Origin: Acidobacteriota bacterium
GTDB taxonomy: Bacteria; Acidobacteriota; UBA6911
Direction: 5' to 3'
Length of the DNA stretch: 39,011 nucleotides
Assembly: GCA_016934295.1 (NCBI GenBank)
Contig: JAFGTD010000174.1
Coordinates: 1-39,011, forward strand
Positions within the stretch are counted from its first letter, which is position 1; each line of letters opens with the position of its first letter. Below are positions 8,091 through 16,200 of the stretch, piece after piece. The translations under genes were made by a program, and so were the position numbers. The notes beneath the pieces were generated by a model. That model saw nothing but the letters and a program-made list of their open reading frames with translations. It was not told where the DNA came from and made no database searches.

Positions 8091-9344
8091 CTAACTCTCC
8101 CCCTCTTTCAGGGTTTTCTCCCGTTGATCTTTATCTTTAATTGCTTTGATCCGGGCAGAGAACTTCTTCATCCAGGCTTGCTGTGGTTTACCCTCCACCT
8201 GAGCCTGAAAGGATGTATCCGGCGTTTGTGCCTTTGGGGGTAGGCATCCGTTCTTATGAGATGGCTTCTCATCCGCTGATTTTTCTGCCAGCGGTTCACG
8301 GGGAAGATCCTCAGAACTGGATTCGTTCCCATTGTTACCACGTTTCTCCCTTGATTTGGATTTTAGTGCCTTGCTATGAGCATCACCGACCTGTTCACTG
8401 TTATCTTTGTCTCTGATGATTTCATCGCCTGAGCTGACACATTCTTGAGCCTCATTAATTAACGCGGAAAATGCCTCCTCAAGACTATGCCGATCACCGT
8501 CAGGCGATTCCTTCAGCAAGACTGACAGTCCGCCAGCGGATCGAATTCTCAGGAAAAATGAACGCGACTGCTCAATTCCTTCCTTGACCCAATCAAATGG
8601 ATTGGGCCGGACTCTGGAAACCATCTCATTCGAAACAGATCCGGGGGGATTTTCATTGCAGTCTTTCTGTGCTTCATCCAGTTGTTCAGATTTGGATTTA
8701 CTGGATGATTTCCGCCTCTGGCCGATTTGCGCCGTCTTCATGACGGACGTACTCCCTTGCTTGTTTTTATAAGTGCGAGTTTTATTTTCCTCGTCTTCAG
8801 ATGGACGGCTCGAATCTGTAGCCACACTGTCAACCGTTGACAGTGTATTCCGTAAGTTTGAAACAAGCGTGTTGCTGACTTTGCACCGCCTGGCTATCTC
8901 ACGATCACTCCATTGGCGCAACTCAGGATCCTTCAGGAGCATCGAAACAGCCCGACGTTTATCTTCATTGGTCAGGCGCAGACCATGCGCTGTATTAGCG
9001 CCTACAGCAAATAAGATCGCCTGTCTATTATCGCCCTCTCTGATTTCAGCACTAATTTTTTCCAGACCAGCCTTCTTGGCGGCGTGGAAGCGATGAAATC
9101 CATCGATTAGGTAATAGGCGTTGCCTTTTATTAATACAACCACTGGTGGAAACTCCTCCCCGGATTGCATTGCCGCAGCATAATCGTCAATGGCCTCTTC
9201 ATTCAGGCATTTACGTATCTGGAAAGAATTTTCTATCTTGATATCCGCAATCGGTATCTGATTCCGGCCGATTCTCTTTAATGACATGCCAGCTTGTTTA
9301 TCTGGAGCGGGGCTTGAGGTTGTAGTCTTCTGTAAGGAGGTCAT
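8091..9344 (-). CDS. ParB-like nuclease-domain protein with HTH
   Basis: A 417-residue protein. Residues ~25-115 are a ParB/Srx-type domain with the hallmark YLIDGFHRFHAAKKAG box (78-93) and IREGDNRQAILFAVGANTAHG. Residues ~140-165 form an HTH (WSDREIARRCKVSNTLVSNL). The C-terminal 250 residues are low-complexity, lysine- and serine-rich with a basic end (AWMKKFSARIKAIKDKDQRE). Such proteins in integrative elements usually act in regulation or partition, and several relatives are nucleases. No ParA partner is visible. A strong AGGAGG lies 8 nt upstream. The start overlaps the stop of a 53-codon leader frame by ATGA, so translation may be coupled to it. Confidence 0.8.
   Translation of the reverse strand: MTSLQKTTTSSPAPDKQAGMSLKRIGRNQIPIADIKIENSFQIRKCLNEEAIDDYAAAMQSGEEFPPVVVLIKGNAYYLIDGFHRFHAAKKAGLEKISAEIREGDNRQAILFAVGANTAHGLRLTNEDKRRAVSMLLKDPELRQWSDREIARRCKVSNTLVSNLRNTLSTVDSVATDSSRPSEDEENKTRTYKNKQGSTSVMKTAQIGQRRKSSSKSKSEQLDEAQKDCNENPPGSVSNEMVSRVRPNPFDWVKEGIEQSRSFFLRIRSAGGLSVLLKESPDGDRHSLEEAFSALINEAQECVSSGDEIIRDKDNSEQVGDAHSKALKSKSREKRGNNGNESSSEDLPREPLAEKSADEKPSHKNGCLPPKAQTPDTSFQAQVEGKPQQAWMKKFSARIKAIKDKDQREKTLKEGES
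8825..8845. promoter_or_regulatory. Perfect 10+1+10 palindrome inside the ParB-like gene
   Basis: CACTGTCAAC (8825-8834) and GTTGACAGTG (8836-8845) are exact inverse copies around one C. Its centre TGTCAACCGTTGACA differs by one base from the palindrome at 12385-12399 upstream of the RHH gene. Two near-identical sites 3.5 kb apart in one element suggest a binding site for an element-encoded DNA-binding protein, though this copy also encodes protein. Confidence 0.45.
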
Positions 9345-9502
9345 CGCAAATTCCTCCTATGAGAAAACCAATAAATAGCCGGTCTGGATGAAAATCTTAC
9401 CCGCAGCCGAATAATAGACTTCTTCGGATGCTTGAGTAGGAATTGGTGACCTGAGAAGGATTTACCTGTGGAATTACTACTCACTGAGAAACCAGTAATC
9501 AT
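9341..9502 (-). CDS. 53-codon leader ORF overlapping the ParB-like gene start
   Basis: An ATG at 9502 opens a frame of 53 codons beginning MITGFSV and ending with a TGA whose last bases overlap the ATG of the ParB-like gene (ATGA). Its first seven codons and upstream leader are nearly identical to those of the zinc-ribbon gene at 11704, because both lie in the duplicated promoter-leader module. After the shared codons it becomes a basic, serine-rich sequence (SFSGHQFLLKHPKKSIIRL) with no recognisable domain. It may be a regulatory leader peptide, or a copy of the zinc-ribbon gene start that stayed open by selection or chance. Whether it is translated cannot be told from sequence. Confidence 0.45.
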   Translation of the reverse strand: MITGFSVSSNSTGKSFSGHQFLLKHPKKSIIRLRVRFSSRPAIYWFSHRRNLR

Positions 9503-9600
9503 TATTCTTCTTTCGTGAGGCCGGGTGTATCGGGAACCTGGCCGTTATTTCATTCTGGTTTCTCAACTGTACGGTAGCTGTGGCAGAATTTCCTGTCAAT
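9481..9600 (-). repeat. Promoter-leader module, copy 1
   Basis: About 120 bases closely matching 11683-11802. In minus-strand order: TTGACA (9594-9599), a 17-base spacer, a poor -10 TACCGT (9571-9576), CTGGTTTCTCA's complement TGAGAAACCAG (9555-9565), an internal GGCCAGGT/ACCCGGCC hairpin, an A+G-rich ribosome site, ATG (9502) and CTGGTTTCTCA (9485-9495). The two 11-base arms are perfect inverse copies 59 bases apart and would close a long stem around the ribosome site. It feeds the leader ORF and the ParB-like gene. Confidence 0.75.
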
Positions 9601-9633
9601 AAGAATTTATGTATTTGCTTTTAATAGGGGGGT

Positions 9634-9656
9634 ATGGGGGGATGTAGTCCCCCCAT
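9634..9656. promoter_or_regulatory. G6/C6 hairpin in the ori-like intergenic region
   Basis: ATGGGGGGA (9634-9642) and TCCCCCCAT (9648-9656) form a perfect 9 bp stem with a 5-base loop. No T tract follows on either strand, so it is not a standard intrinsic terminator. It could end the winged-helix transcript in a Rho-dependent way, or belong to a replication origin with the repeats at 9810-9864. Confidence 0.5.
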
Positions 9657-9809
9657 GCATTTATCAAAACAGGGATAAATAAAGTTAACACTTAAATAAC
9701 TATCACTTCTTTAATCTCATTCTTAAAGGTTAACACTTGCCTCACTCAGCATTTCCCGTATCACATTCATATTCATGGCTTTATAAATGATTTTTTACGA
9801 TTATTCACT

Positions 9810-9864
9810 ACGTTTTCGATCAGATTCAATACGTTCCGGATCAGATTCAATACGTTTTGGATCA
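9810..9864. repeat. Tandem 21 bp iteron-like repeats
   Basis: Three head-to-tail units: 9810-9830, 9831-9851 and a partial 9852-9864. All begin ACGTT, and the first two share the last 12 bases (ATCAGATTCAAT after a C/G). They lie directly after the stop of the winged-helix gene in an AT-rich stretch. A 21-22 bp period next to a DNA-binding protein gene is typical of iteron origins or autoregulatory arrays. Confidence 0.65.
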
Positions 9865-9870
9865 TTAATC

Positions 9871-11049
9871 CTACCAAATTGTCTCTAACTTTCTTCCCCT
9901 ATCATCGTAGTCACCGTCCGGATCAACATCGTTACCAAACGGTATTTTAGAGATGTCGGTCTCATTCAAATAATCCATATAGACTTCCATTTCATTATCG
10001 AAAAGTGGTGTGCCATCATCATCGAATACTGTCTCTTTTTCTTCAAATTCAAACCATCTTTCCCTTTGAAGGATCTCAATCATTTCTTTGACGGACGAAG
10101 CAGTTGTTTCCTGCTCAGATTTTGCGACTCCTTTAATTGCCAGTTCGACCAAGTAGGGCCCATGTTTCCGGAGGAGTTTTCGGAATCCGGCCTTCTCCTT
10201 GGGGCTTAACCCCATTCTTTCAATTTGCTCTAAAATCTCTTTTTCAAATCCAGGATCGGATTCAAGGCAGTTCTTAGTTTTATTCCTATGAGATGAGTTG
10301 AGTTGTTTCGGATGTACCGGATGAACTGAAGCGATAGATTCTGGATAGCTTTGAGCCGGAATCTCATCGTCACTCTCAGACCGGATCCTTTTCATTTTTT
10401 CCTGATCCGGATCATTGGATGGTTTAAAGTGTGGCTCGAAAAGCAATACGCTTCTTTTCCCTTCCACAGGATTGGAAAGAATTTGTATAAGACCCTTTTC
10501 CTGTAATTTGTCCAGAAGTCTTATGAGAATACGGAAACCGAGATCCCCTTCAGCCTCCTTTACTTTAAATTCAAGGAAACCCCAGCCGGTTACACGGTCG
10601 CGGAAATCATGACCTCCTATCTGAATGCGTGAGAATTTCCTTTGCATCCAGAGCCAAAGTAAACATTCATTTTTACTCAGTTTCATTAAACGACCGGGTT
10701 GCTTATTTCGACCTACGACCTGAGCGACGTGATGTGCTTGAATACAGAAGAAAGGTTTGCTTCGGAGGTCTTGGTTCACTTTCCAAGTGTATTTAATCCT
10801 ACGACTTCTTTTTTCTTTCTTCTGCAAAATTACAAGCTGTCTTTCGTAAAGGATTTGCAGCGATCTTTGTATTTCACCATCATTCTTTACGTTGAGTAAT
10901 CGTTTCAGGGTGGACATAGACGAAAAGAGAAATTCTTTCCCTTCTGACAGGTTTAGGAAAATGAGAATTATCGACCAGCAAAGCCTCGGCATTTCCATCT
11001 CTATCAATCGATCAGAAATTCTCATTAATTTTAATTGCGCCTTTGGCAT
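9871..11049 (-). CDS. Winged-helix replication-initiator-like protein (unassigned)
   Basis: A 392-residue basic protein. Residues ~20-110 and ~125-205 each look like a winged-helix unit (LCWSIILIFLNLSEGKEFLF; then FRILIRLLDKLQEKGLIQIL). Two winged helices side by side is the layout of RepA/RepE-type plasmid initiators, and tandem 21 bp repeats lie just past the stop. I cannot match it to a named family, so initiator is an inference. The last ~110 residues are acidic with FDDDGTPLFD and DVDPDGDYDD. It follows the zinc-ribbon gene by 16 bases and has a GGGAG site 9 nt upstream, so both form one operon from module copy 2. Confidence 0.65.
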   Translation of the reverse strand: MPKAQLKLMRISDRLIEMEMPRLCWSIILIFLNLSEGKEFLFSSMSTLKRLLNVKNDGEIQRSLQILYERQLVILQKKEKRSRRIKYTWKVNQDLRSKPFFCIQAHHVAQVVGRNKQPGRLMKLSKNECLLWLWMQRKFSRIQIGGHDFRDRVTGWGFLEFKVKEAEGDLGFRILIRLLDKLQEKGLIQILSNPVEGKRSVLLFEPHFKPSNDPDQEKMKRIRSESDDEIPAQSYPESIASVHPVHPKQLNSSHRNKTKNCLESDPGFEKEILEQIERMGLSPKEKAGFRKLLRKHGPYLVELAIKGVAKSEQETTASSVKEMIEILQRERWFEFEEKETVFDDDGTPLFDNEMEVYMDYLNETDISKIPFGNDVDPDGDYDDRGRKLETIW

Positions 11050-11065
11050 ATCTATTTACTCCCGA

Positions 11066-11704
11066 TTAAAAACAGCCAGCGTTGCCTGATAGAAAATCGA
11101 TGTCTTTGTAGGATCTTCTGCCTGGAACCTTCAGAAGATCGGCCGTTGATCCTTTATGTCTGAGTGATGACCTTCTGCGGTTTCGCAGAACAAGTATTGA
11201 TTGATTTATTCCTTCAAGTTCTGCAAGTCTTCTTGAGGTAGGATTTCTGGAAAGGATCTTCTCCTGACGGCGCAATAGCCGCTTAATGGGCACTACAATG
11301 TTTTTCCACCATTGGCGACTACCGGAATGCTGGCTCTTATAGCGCAATCCATGGCACCGACGACAAGCTATATCGGACAGATTCCCACTCGTTTGGTAGC
11401 CGGGAACGCAGTACAGTTTTCTCACTCGTCGACGACAACGGGGGCAGGAGAGGTATAACCGTACGTCACCGGTTTCAATTTCAGACCAGCGAGATTGTTT
11501 CCCCGGTAAAAAGTGGATGTCGTAGGTAAGGTATGTTGAGTAACATGTAGCGTTGATCCAAGATTGAACTGGATGGGCATTACGGACGGCCGCAAGGAGT
11601 TTCTCTCGTCCCTGAATCCGCTGTAATTCTTTAATTGAAATCGAAGGAGTTTCTTCGACAAGCCGAGTAGGAAAGGTATGCTTCACTGAGAAACCAGTAA
11701 TCAT
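11066..11704 (-). CDS. Zinc-ribbon protein of integrative elements
   Basis: A 212-residue protein with two cysteine pairs, SCPRCRRRVRKLYC (C87, C90) and ACRRCHGLRYKSQ (C114, C117), making a zinc ribbon. The wording CP.C..RV.KLY ... CR.CHGL.Y.SQ is shared, from memory, by hypothetical proteins common on bacterial genomic islands. The function of that family is not established, and a basic C terminus (IKRLLRRQEKIL) suggests nucleic-acid binding. It starts in promoter-leader module copy 2 and leads a two-gene operon with the winged-helix protein. The start at 11704 is fixed by GAAGGAAG upstream and the conserved MITGFSV. Confidence 0.75.
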   Translation of the reverse strand: MITGFSVKHTFPTRLVEETPSISIKELQRIQGREKLLAAVRNAHPVQSWINATCYSTYLTYDIHFLPGKQSRWSEIETGDVRLYLSCPRCRRRVRKLYCVPGYQTSGNLSDIACRRCHGLRYKSQHSGSRQWWKNIVVPIKRLLRRQEKILSRNPTSRRLAELEGINQSILVLRNRRRSSLRHKGSTADLLKVPGRRSYKDIDFLSGNAGCF

Positions 11705-11802
11705 AATTCTTCCTTCGTAAGGCCGGGTGTATCGGGAACCTGGCCGTTAATTGATTCTGGTTTCTCAACTGGACTGTAGCTGTGGCAGAATGTTCTGTCA
11801 AT
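11683..11802 (-). repeat. Promoter-leader module, copy 2
   Basis: Second copy of the module, in the same orientation. TTGACA (11796-11801), 17 bases, TACAGT (11773-11778), then the TGAGAAACCAG/CTGGTTTCTCA arms (11757-11767 and 11687-11697) and the internal GGCC hairpin. The ATG at 11704 with GAAGGAAG upstream begins the zinc-ribbon gene, so the second arm lies in codons 3-6. Differences from copy 1 fall mostly in the loop and spacer, while the arms are unchanged. Confidence 0.75.
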
Positions 11803-11922
11803 CAGATATGTCTGTTTTTGCCTAAAATCAGGGTGGGAAACTTCCTGCCCCGCGATGTCTTCATGTCTGCAACACATCTTAAATTGCCAGAAATATATCT
11901 ACCTGGCATTCCGTCCGACAAC

Positions 11923-12294
11923 TCAGTTGAACTTGAAGTGGGATGAAATCTGAAGAAGTCCAGCGTATGCTTCTTTGACTCCTGGGGTCTTTGGAAAATG
12001 GCGTTGTGTGGCAAAAGCCGTCGCCAGAATTTCAACGAACTGTCGTTTAAATTCCGCTCGTAAATCCCCGCGACCCCAAGCAAGATAATTTCCGACTCTA
12101 TCGTAGATTTCTTCAGGAGGTACGGTGATGATTTCATCCCCTTCATTTTGTCGGCTTTCCTCATCTTTACTAAAAAATGATCCGAGTGCCTTTCTTACTA
12201 CCGCCGTTACATCACACCCTGTATCATCACAATGCCTTTTAATATGATCGTGAAGGTTTTCATTGAGACGAACAGTAATCCTTCGAGATGGCAT
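11923..12294 (-). CDS. Ribbon-helix-helix regulator
   Basis: A 123-residue protein with an N-terminal RHH fold: RRITVRLNENLHDHIKRHCD, then DVTAVVRKALGSFF (beta strand, helix, helix). The acidic middle and a C-terminal helical part (YDRVGNYLAWGRGDLRAEFK) may mediate oligomerisation. RHH proteins of mobile elements act as copy-number, partition or transcription repressors. AAGGAGG lies 10 nt before the ATG. A palindrome overlapping a TTGACA lies ~90 bases upstream (12385-12399) and is a natural autoregulatory operator. The gene ends ~120 bases before module copy 2. Confidence 0.8.
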   Translation of the reverse strand: MPSRRITVRLNENLHDHIKRHCDDTGCDVTAVVRKALGSFFSKDEESRQNEGDEIITVPPEEIYDRVGNYLAWGRGDLRAEFKRQFVEILATAFATQRHFPKTPGVKEAYAGLLQISSHFKFN

Positions 12295-12594
12295 TTCCGA
12301 AATTCCTCCTTATTCCACTATTTGTTTAATGGATCAGACGCCGAATCTGGCTGTCTGACGCCTACCAATAGTTTACCGAAGCTCTGTCAACCCTTGACAA
12401 TATCAAGACGGATATGGATCCATGAAAGCCGGGAAACTGGTGGATTGTTATTATTTCGTGGTTCTTTGATGGGATCAGGATATTAGATTGATCTGTGAGA
12501 AGAAGTTTGTAACAGCTTATGACACTGCAAGTATCTGGCCCTTCTATTTGGCAACCAGTGTGAAGCGGCTCACATCAAGCAAACAATCAAGGGT
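12295..12594. other. Intergenic region between the restriction operon and the core cassette
   Basis: Three hundred bases with no gene that I can support. It holds the RHH promoter/operator region (12385-12399) and the 3' boundary of the hsd operon. No clear intrinsic terminator is seen for the YgjP gene ending at 12595. Confidence 0.5.
12385..12399. promoter_or_regulatory. Palindromic operator candidate upstream of the RHH gene
   Basis: TGTCAACCCTTGACA, arms TGTCAA and TTGACA around CCC. On the minus strand it contains a consensus -35 TTGACA, but the -10 is weak. One base differs from the centre of the palindrome at 8825-8845. Confidence 0.5.
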
Positions 12595-13287
12595 TTAAAG
12601 ATCCATTCCGGCGCCATTTATCCGGAGCCATTCCTTCCGTTCCATGTAATCGGGCATAACCTTGTCCACCTGATTCCAGAATGCGGTCGTGTGATTCGGG
12701 TAAAGGAGATGGGCGAGTTCATGCACAATGATGTAATCCAGAACGGTCGGAGGGGCCATCATGCATTTCCAATGGAAATTGATATTCCCGCCTACGGAGC
12801 AGGAAGCCCACCGGTTCTTGAGGTCTATTATCCGCACGGACTTCGGTTCAACACCCATGCGTTTCCTATAATGCTCAACCCGTTCTCCGATTCGTTTCTT
12901 CCCCTTCTGTCGGTAGAACTCCTTGAAGGCAGTATCCGGATCCGGAGCCGTGCCGCCGTTCGTTCGGAGACAAAAATAGCCATCCTTGAGCATCAAAGGA
13001 TTATCCTGCGAGGCGACCAGCTTGAGCCGATATGTTCGCCCCAGATACAGGAATCCTTCGCCATTAACGTATTCACGGCGAACTCTTGCGGCGTTGAGAT
13101 CCTTCCATTCAGCCAGATTCCGGTAAATCCACTTCCTCTTGCTTTCGATTAGCTCTTGGATCTGCCTTTTTGACAGGTTCTCCGGGACAAGGACTGACAC
13201 GGCGCCATCCCGCTCGATGTAAATACTGGCGGTTTTTCGCCTACTGGATTTGAGCGAATATTGGATGTCCTTGTATTGCTCCATCAT
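12595..13287 (-). CDS. YgjP-like (DUF45) M48-clan metallopeptidase
   Basis: A 230-residue protein of normal length for YgjP/DUF45 zinc metallopeptidases. Conserved parts are NRWASCSVGGNINFHWKCMM and the HELAHLLYPNH box, which is HExxH plus a third ligand a few residues on. Such genes very often follow hsdR in type I restriction operons, but no accepted role is known. Proteolytic control of HsdR, as ClpXP does elsewhere, is an idea only. The ATG overlaps the hsdR stop (ATGA), so it is translationally coupled and part of the hsd operon. Confidence 0.9.
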   Translation of the reverse strand: MMEQYKDIQYSLKSSRRKTASIYIERDGAVSVLVPENLSKRQIQELIESKRKWIYRNLAEWKDLNAARVRREYVNGEGFLYLGRTYRLKLVASQDNPLMLKDGYFCLRTNGGTAPDPDTAFKEFYRQKGKKRIGERVEHYRKRMGVEPKSVRIIDLKNRWASCSVGGNINFHWKCMMAPPTVLDYIIVHELAHLLYPNHTTAFWNQVDKVMPDYMERKEWLRINGAGMDL

Positions 13288-16200
13288 TTCACAATGTCCT
13301 GATGACGATTCTTCGCCAGTGCCGTGATTTCAGTGACGATTTTTTCACTATTCTCTACAAGATCATCAATCCCTGTTAACAGAATAAGATCAGACAGCCT
13401 TCCTCTTAACTTGCTGACTTCGGGGCCATTGCTCCAGAAACCAATAATGTTGATGGTACGGCGGAATTCTTCGAACACCTTAATCACAAGTTCTTTCAGT
13501 TTCTCCCTGTATTCTTCAGGCACACCGCCGCTACCAAAGCCTATCTGAGCGATCAGATCGTAAAATGGAGCCGCGTGTGGGCTGATTCCCTCAATATCAT
13601 CCTTTCGCCCTTCTTCGGCTTCCTGACGCAACGGGAAAAGGTTCCGGTATAACTCATCCCAGTCATCCTTGTATTTCTGGATGAGTGCCTCCAGCTTTTC
13701 GCTGAGGTTCTTGTAGAATACCGGATCCTGCTCGAAGTGAACCTTGCAGTGTTTCCGGATGGCGTGTTCCATTTCACTTGCCTTCGCCTTTGCAGACGTG
13801 TTCTTTTCAACCTCGGTAACAAATTTAGGAGAAAGTAGCTCAACGGGCGGGATTTTCGGATTGATCCCAAGGCTGACCAGATGCTCATCGATGAGCTTTT
13901 TCACCTTTTCCCCTGCTCCGGAAATGTTCAGGGACTCATCCTTGTATCGCTCTTTCACCTTGGACAGGATGTAGCCGAATCGTTTGACCGGAATCCGGTA
14001 GGGATTTGCCGCCGCATTGGGTAGCACGATGTCCATACTCTGCATGAATTTCTTGAAATACACTTCAAAATTTGCCCGGAGCCGGATGTCCTCCATCAAC
14101 TCGACAGCATTTTCCAGAACCATGTAGGCTTTCTTCCGGTCAGGGATTTTTTGCTCAACAAAATCCCGGATATCCTTAACTCCATTGTTATAAAACAGAT
14201 TGCACAGGCGGTTGTATCGATCCTCCAGAACCGGAAGTTCAACCGAAATGTCCTTGAGCGAATCCTCGATAATCTTCCGGTCATCGGTAGCGTAGATGGA
14301 CAGTGCCTCTTTAAGGTGGTTTGCCAAGCCGATGTAATCGACAATGTAGCCGCGACTCTTTCCCTTTGCGACCCGATTTACACGGGCAATGGTCTGGAGA
14401 AGGTTGTGATCCCGAACCTTCTTGTCGATATACATCACCTGTTCCACTGGCGCATCGAAGCCGGTAAGAAGCATGTCGCATATAACAAGAAAGGCAATGC
14501 CGGTATTTACTTTTTCCGGATCGTCATAGTTGAATGTCCGTTTGAAATTCTCGACTGCATCAACCGACTTGGCATGTTTCCGGGCTTGAGTAATCAGGGC
14601 GGGTTCATTCGTACCCTCTGAGGACACGACAACAACCGATTGCAGGAAACCGATCCTCTTGCACAGATCATCATCCCTGTAGATGCCACTGTCTTCCTCC
14701 GGTTTTGCGCCCGGATCTCCTTCCCATTCAGGCTTGGACTGCTCCAGTTTCAGTCGTTCCGTCAGTGCCTTATCAATGGCCTTTTTGTATTTGACCGCCG
14801 CCATCTTGGATGAACACACTACTTGGGCCTTGAAACCGTTGGGGAGGATGTCACCGACATAATGATTGACCATATCCGTGGCAATGGCTTCAATCCGTTT
14901 GTCGGCTTCGAGAATATCGCCGGCAGTGCCCCATTTCTTCTTCAGTTCCAGAATTTCCTGTTCAGATCGTTCCCTTACGAGATCATCGAACGGCTTCTGC
15001 TCCCGTTCCGCCATCCGTCTGAGTTTGGCGATATTTTCATCCTTCCTCATCTGCGAATAGACGTGTCCCTCGGCCAGTTCCGCAACCTTGGAGTCCAGCT
15101 CATATTTCCGGTCAATGGCTGCATCCGACGTTTTGCCTTCATAAAGGATCTGAACAGTCGCTCCGTCATCAACCGCATCCTGCAATTTGTATTTGTCGAT
15201 GTAATGCCCGAATCGCTCGACCGTTTTCTTCTTGTCTTTGACAAGAATCAGGGGAGTTCCGGTAAATGCCAGACGCGTGGCATTGGGGAAAGCCTCGAAC
15301 AGATTGTCTCCCAGATCACCGGACTGTGTTCTGTGCGCCTCATCGATCATGAGCAGGATCCGTTCTGACCGGTTCACAATACCGAAAGTCTGAAACTTCG
15401 GAATTTCCAGAACACTTTCAAGATAGTCGGGCAAGTTCTGATCCCGCACCTCCTGAAACTTATGAACCATGACCATATTGAGGTTTGAGGAATCATTTGA
15501 GAGCTTCTCTCTCAAGTCGGCTGTACTGGTTACGTATGTGACCTTTTCACCGGCTAATTCCGCTGTTTCGCCAAGCTGTTCCTCCAGATCGGTGCGGTCG
15601 TTTATCAGGCATATCTTGTAGTCCTTGAGATCGTCGCACATGCGGATCTTGCGAATGACGAAAACCATAGCGAGGGATTTCCCGCTCCCCTGGGTGTGCC
15701 AGATCACTCCGGATCGTTCTGCGGGTGTTTTCCCCATGCGAAGCCGGTCGATAACCTTGTTCATGGCGCGGTATTGCTGGTATCGGCTGACGATTTTCGC
15801 CCGGGTTTTACCTACCTCCATGAACACCGTACAGTTCCGGACGATATCGAGGAATGTCTCCTTCGGGAACATCCCCTGTATAAGAAGCTCTTGTTGCCGC
15901 ACCTTGCCGAGGGGTGGTGTATAGCTCCGATACTTTTCCGGGTAAATGTCCCGCCATGGATAGAAGAACTCTTCCTCAGTGGATGTAATGGTTCCGAACT
16001 CAGCCTTCTCGCCGTTGGTACGAATCAGTACCTGGTTTGTGAAGAACAGACGGGGTTCACCCTCTCTCAATCCTGATATTTTTGTTTCCTCCCGCTGATC
16101 CGCGTAGCGCATCAACTGGCGGAACGCCTCGTACATGGGATTGGCTTCGACATGGCTGGCATCCTTGCACTCGATAACTGCCATGGGGAGACCATTTACG

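Larger units (their letters stand above)
9503..9870. other. Non-coding control region between the winged-helix and ParB-like genes
   Basis: About 370 bases with no gene on either strand. They hold promoter-leader module copy 1, the G6/C6 hairpin and the 21 bp tandem repeats, and are AT-rich (runs such as TTTATCAAAA and ATTTTTTA near 9660-9795). This combination is the best candidate for an element replication or copy-control region. Confidence 0.5.

Noticed and set aside
9485-9565. MITE or insertion sequence with TGAGAAACCAG terminal repeats
   Set aside because: Both copies have the arms at exactly the same place relative to a promoter, ribosome site and start codon, homology continues outside the arms, and no target-site duplication is seen. 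A duplicated regulatory leader fits better.
9810-9864. CRISPR array
   Set aside because: Units are contiguous 21 bp repeats without unique spacers, and there are no cas genes. The Cas4-like part of the DUF2779 protein is not evidence of CRISPR.
11802-12164. 120-codon minus-strand ORF overlapping the RHH gene
   Set aside because: It overlaps most of the RHH gene in another frame, while the RHH gene has a clear fold and ribosome site. Its sequence shows no domain.
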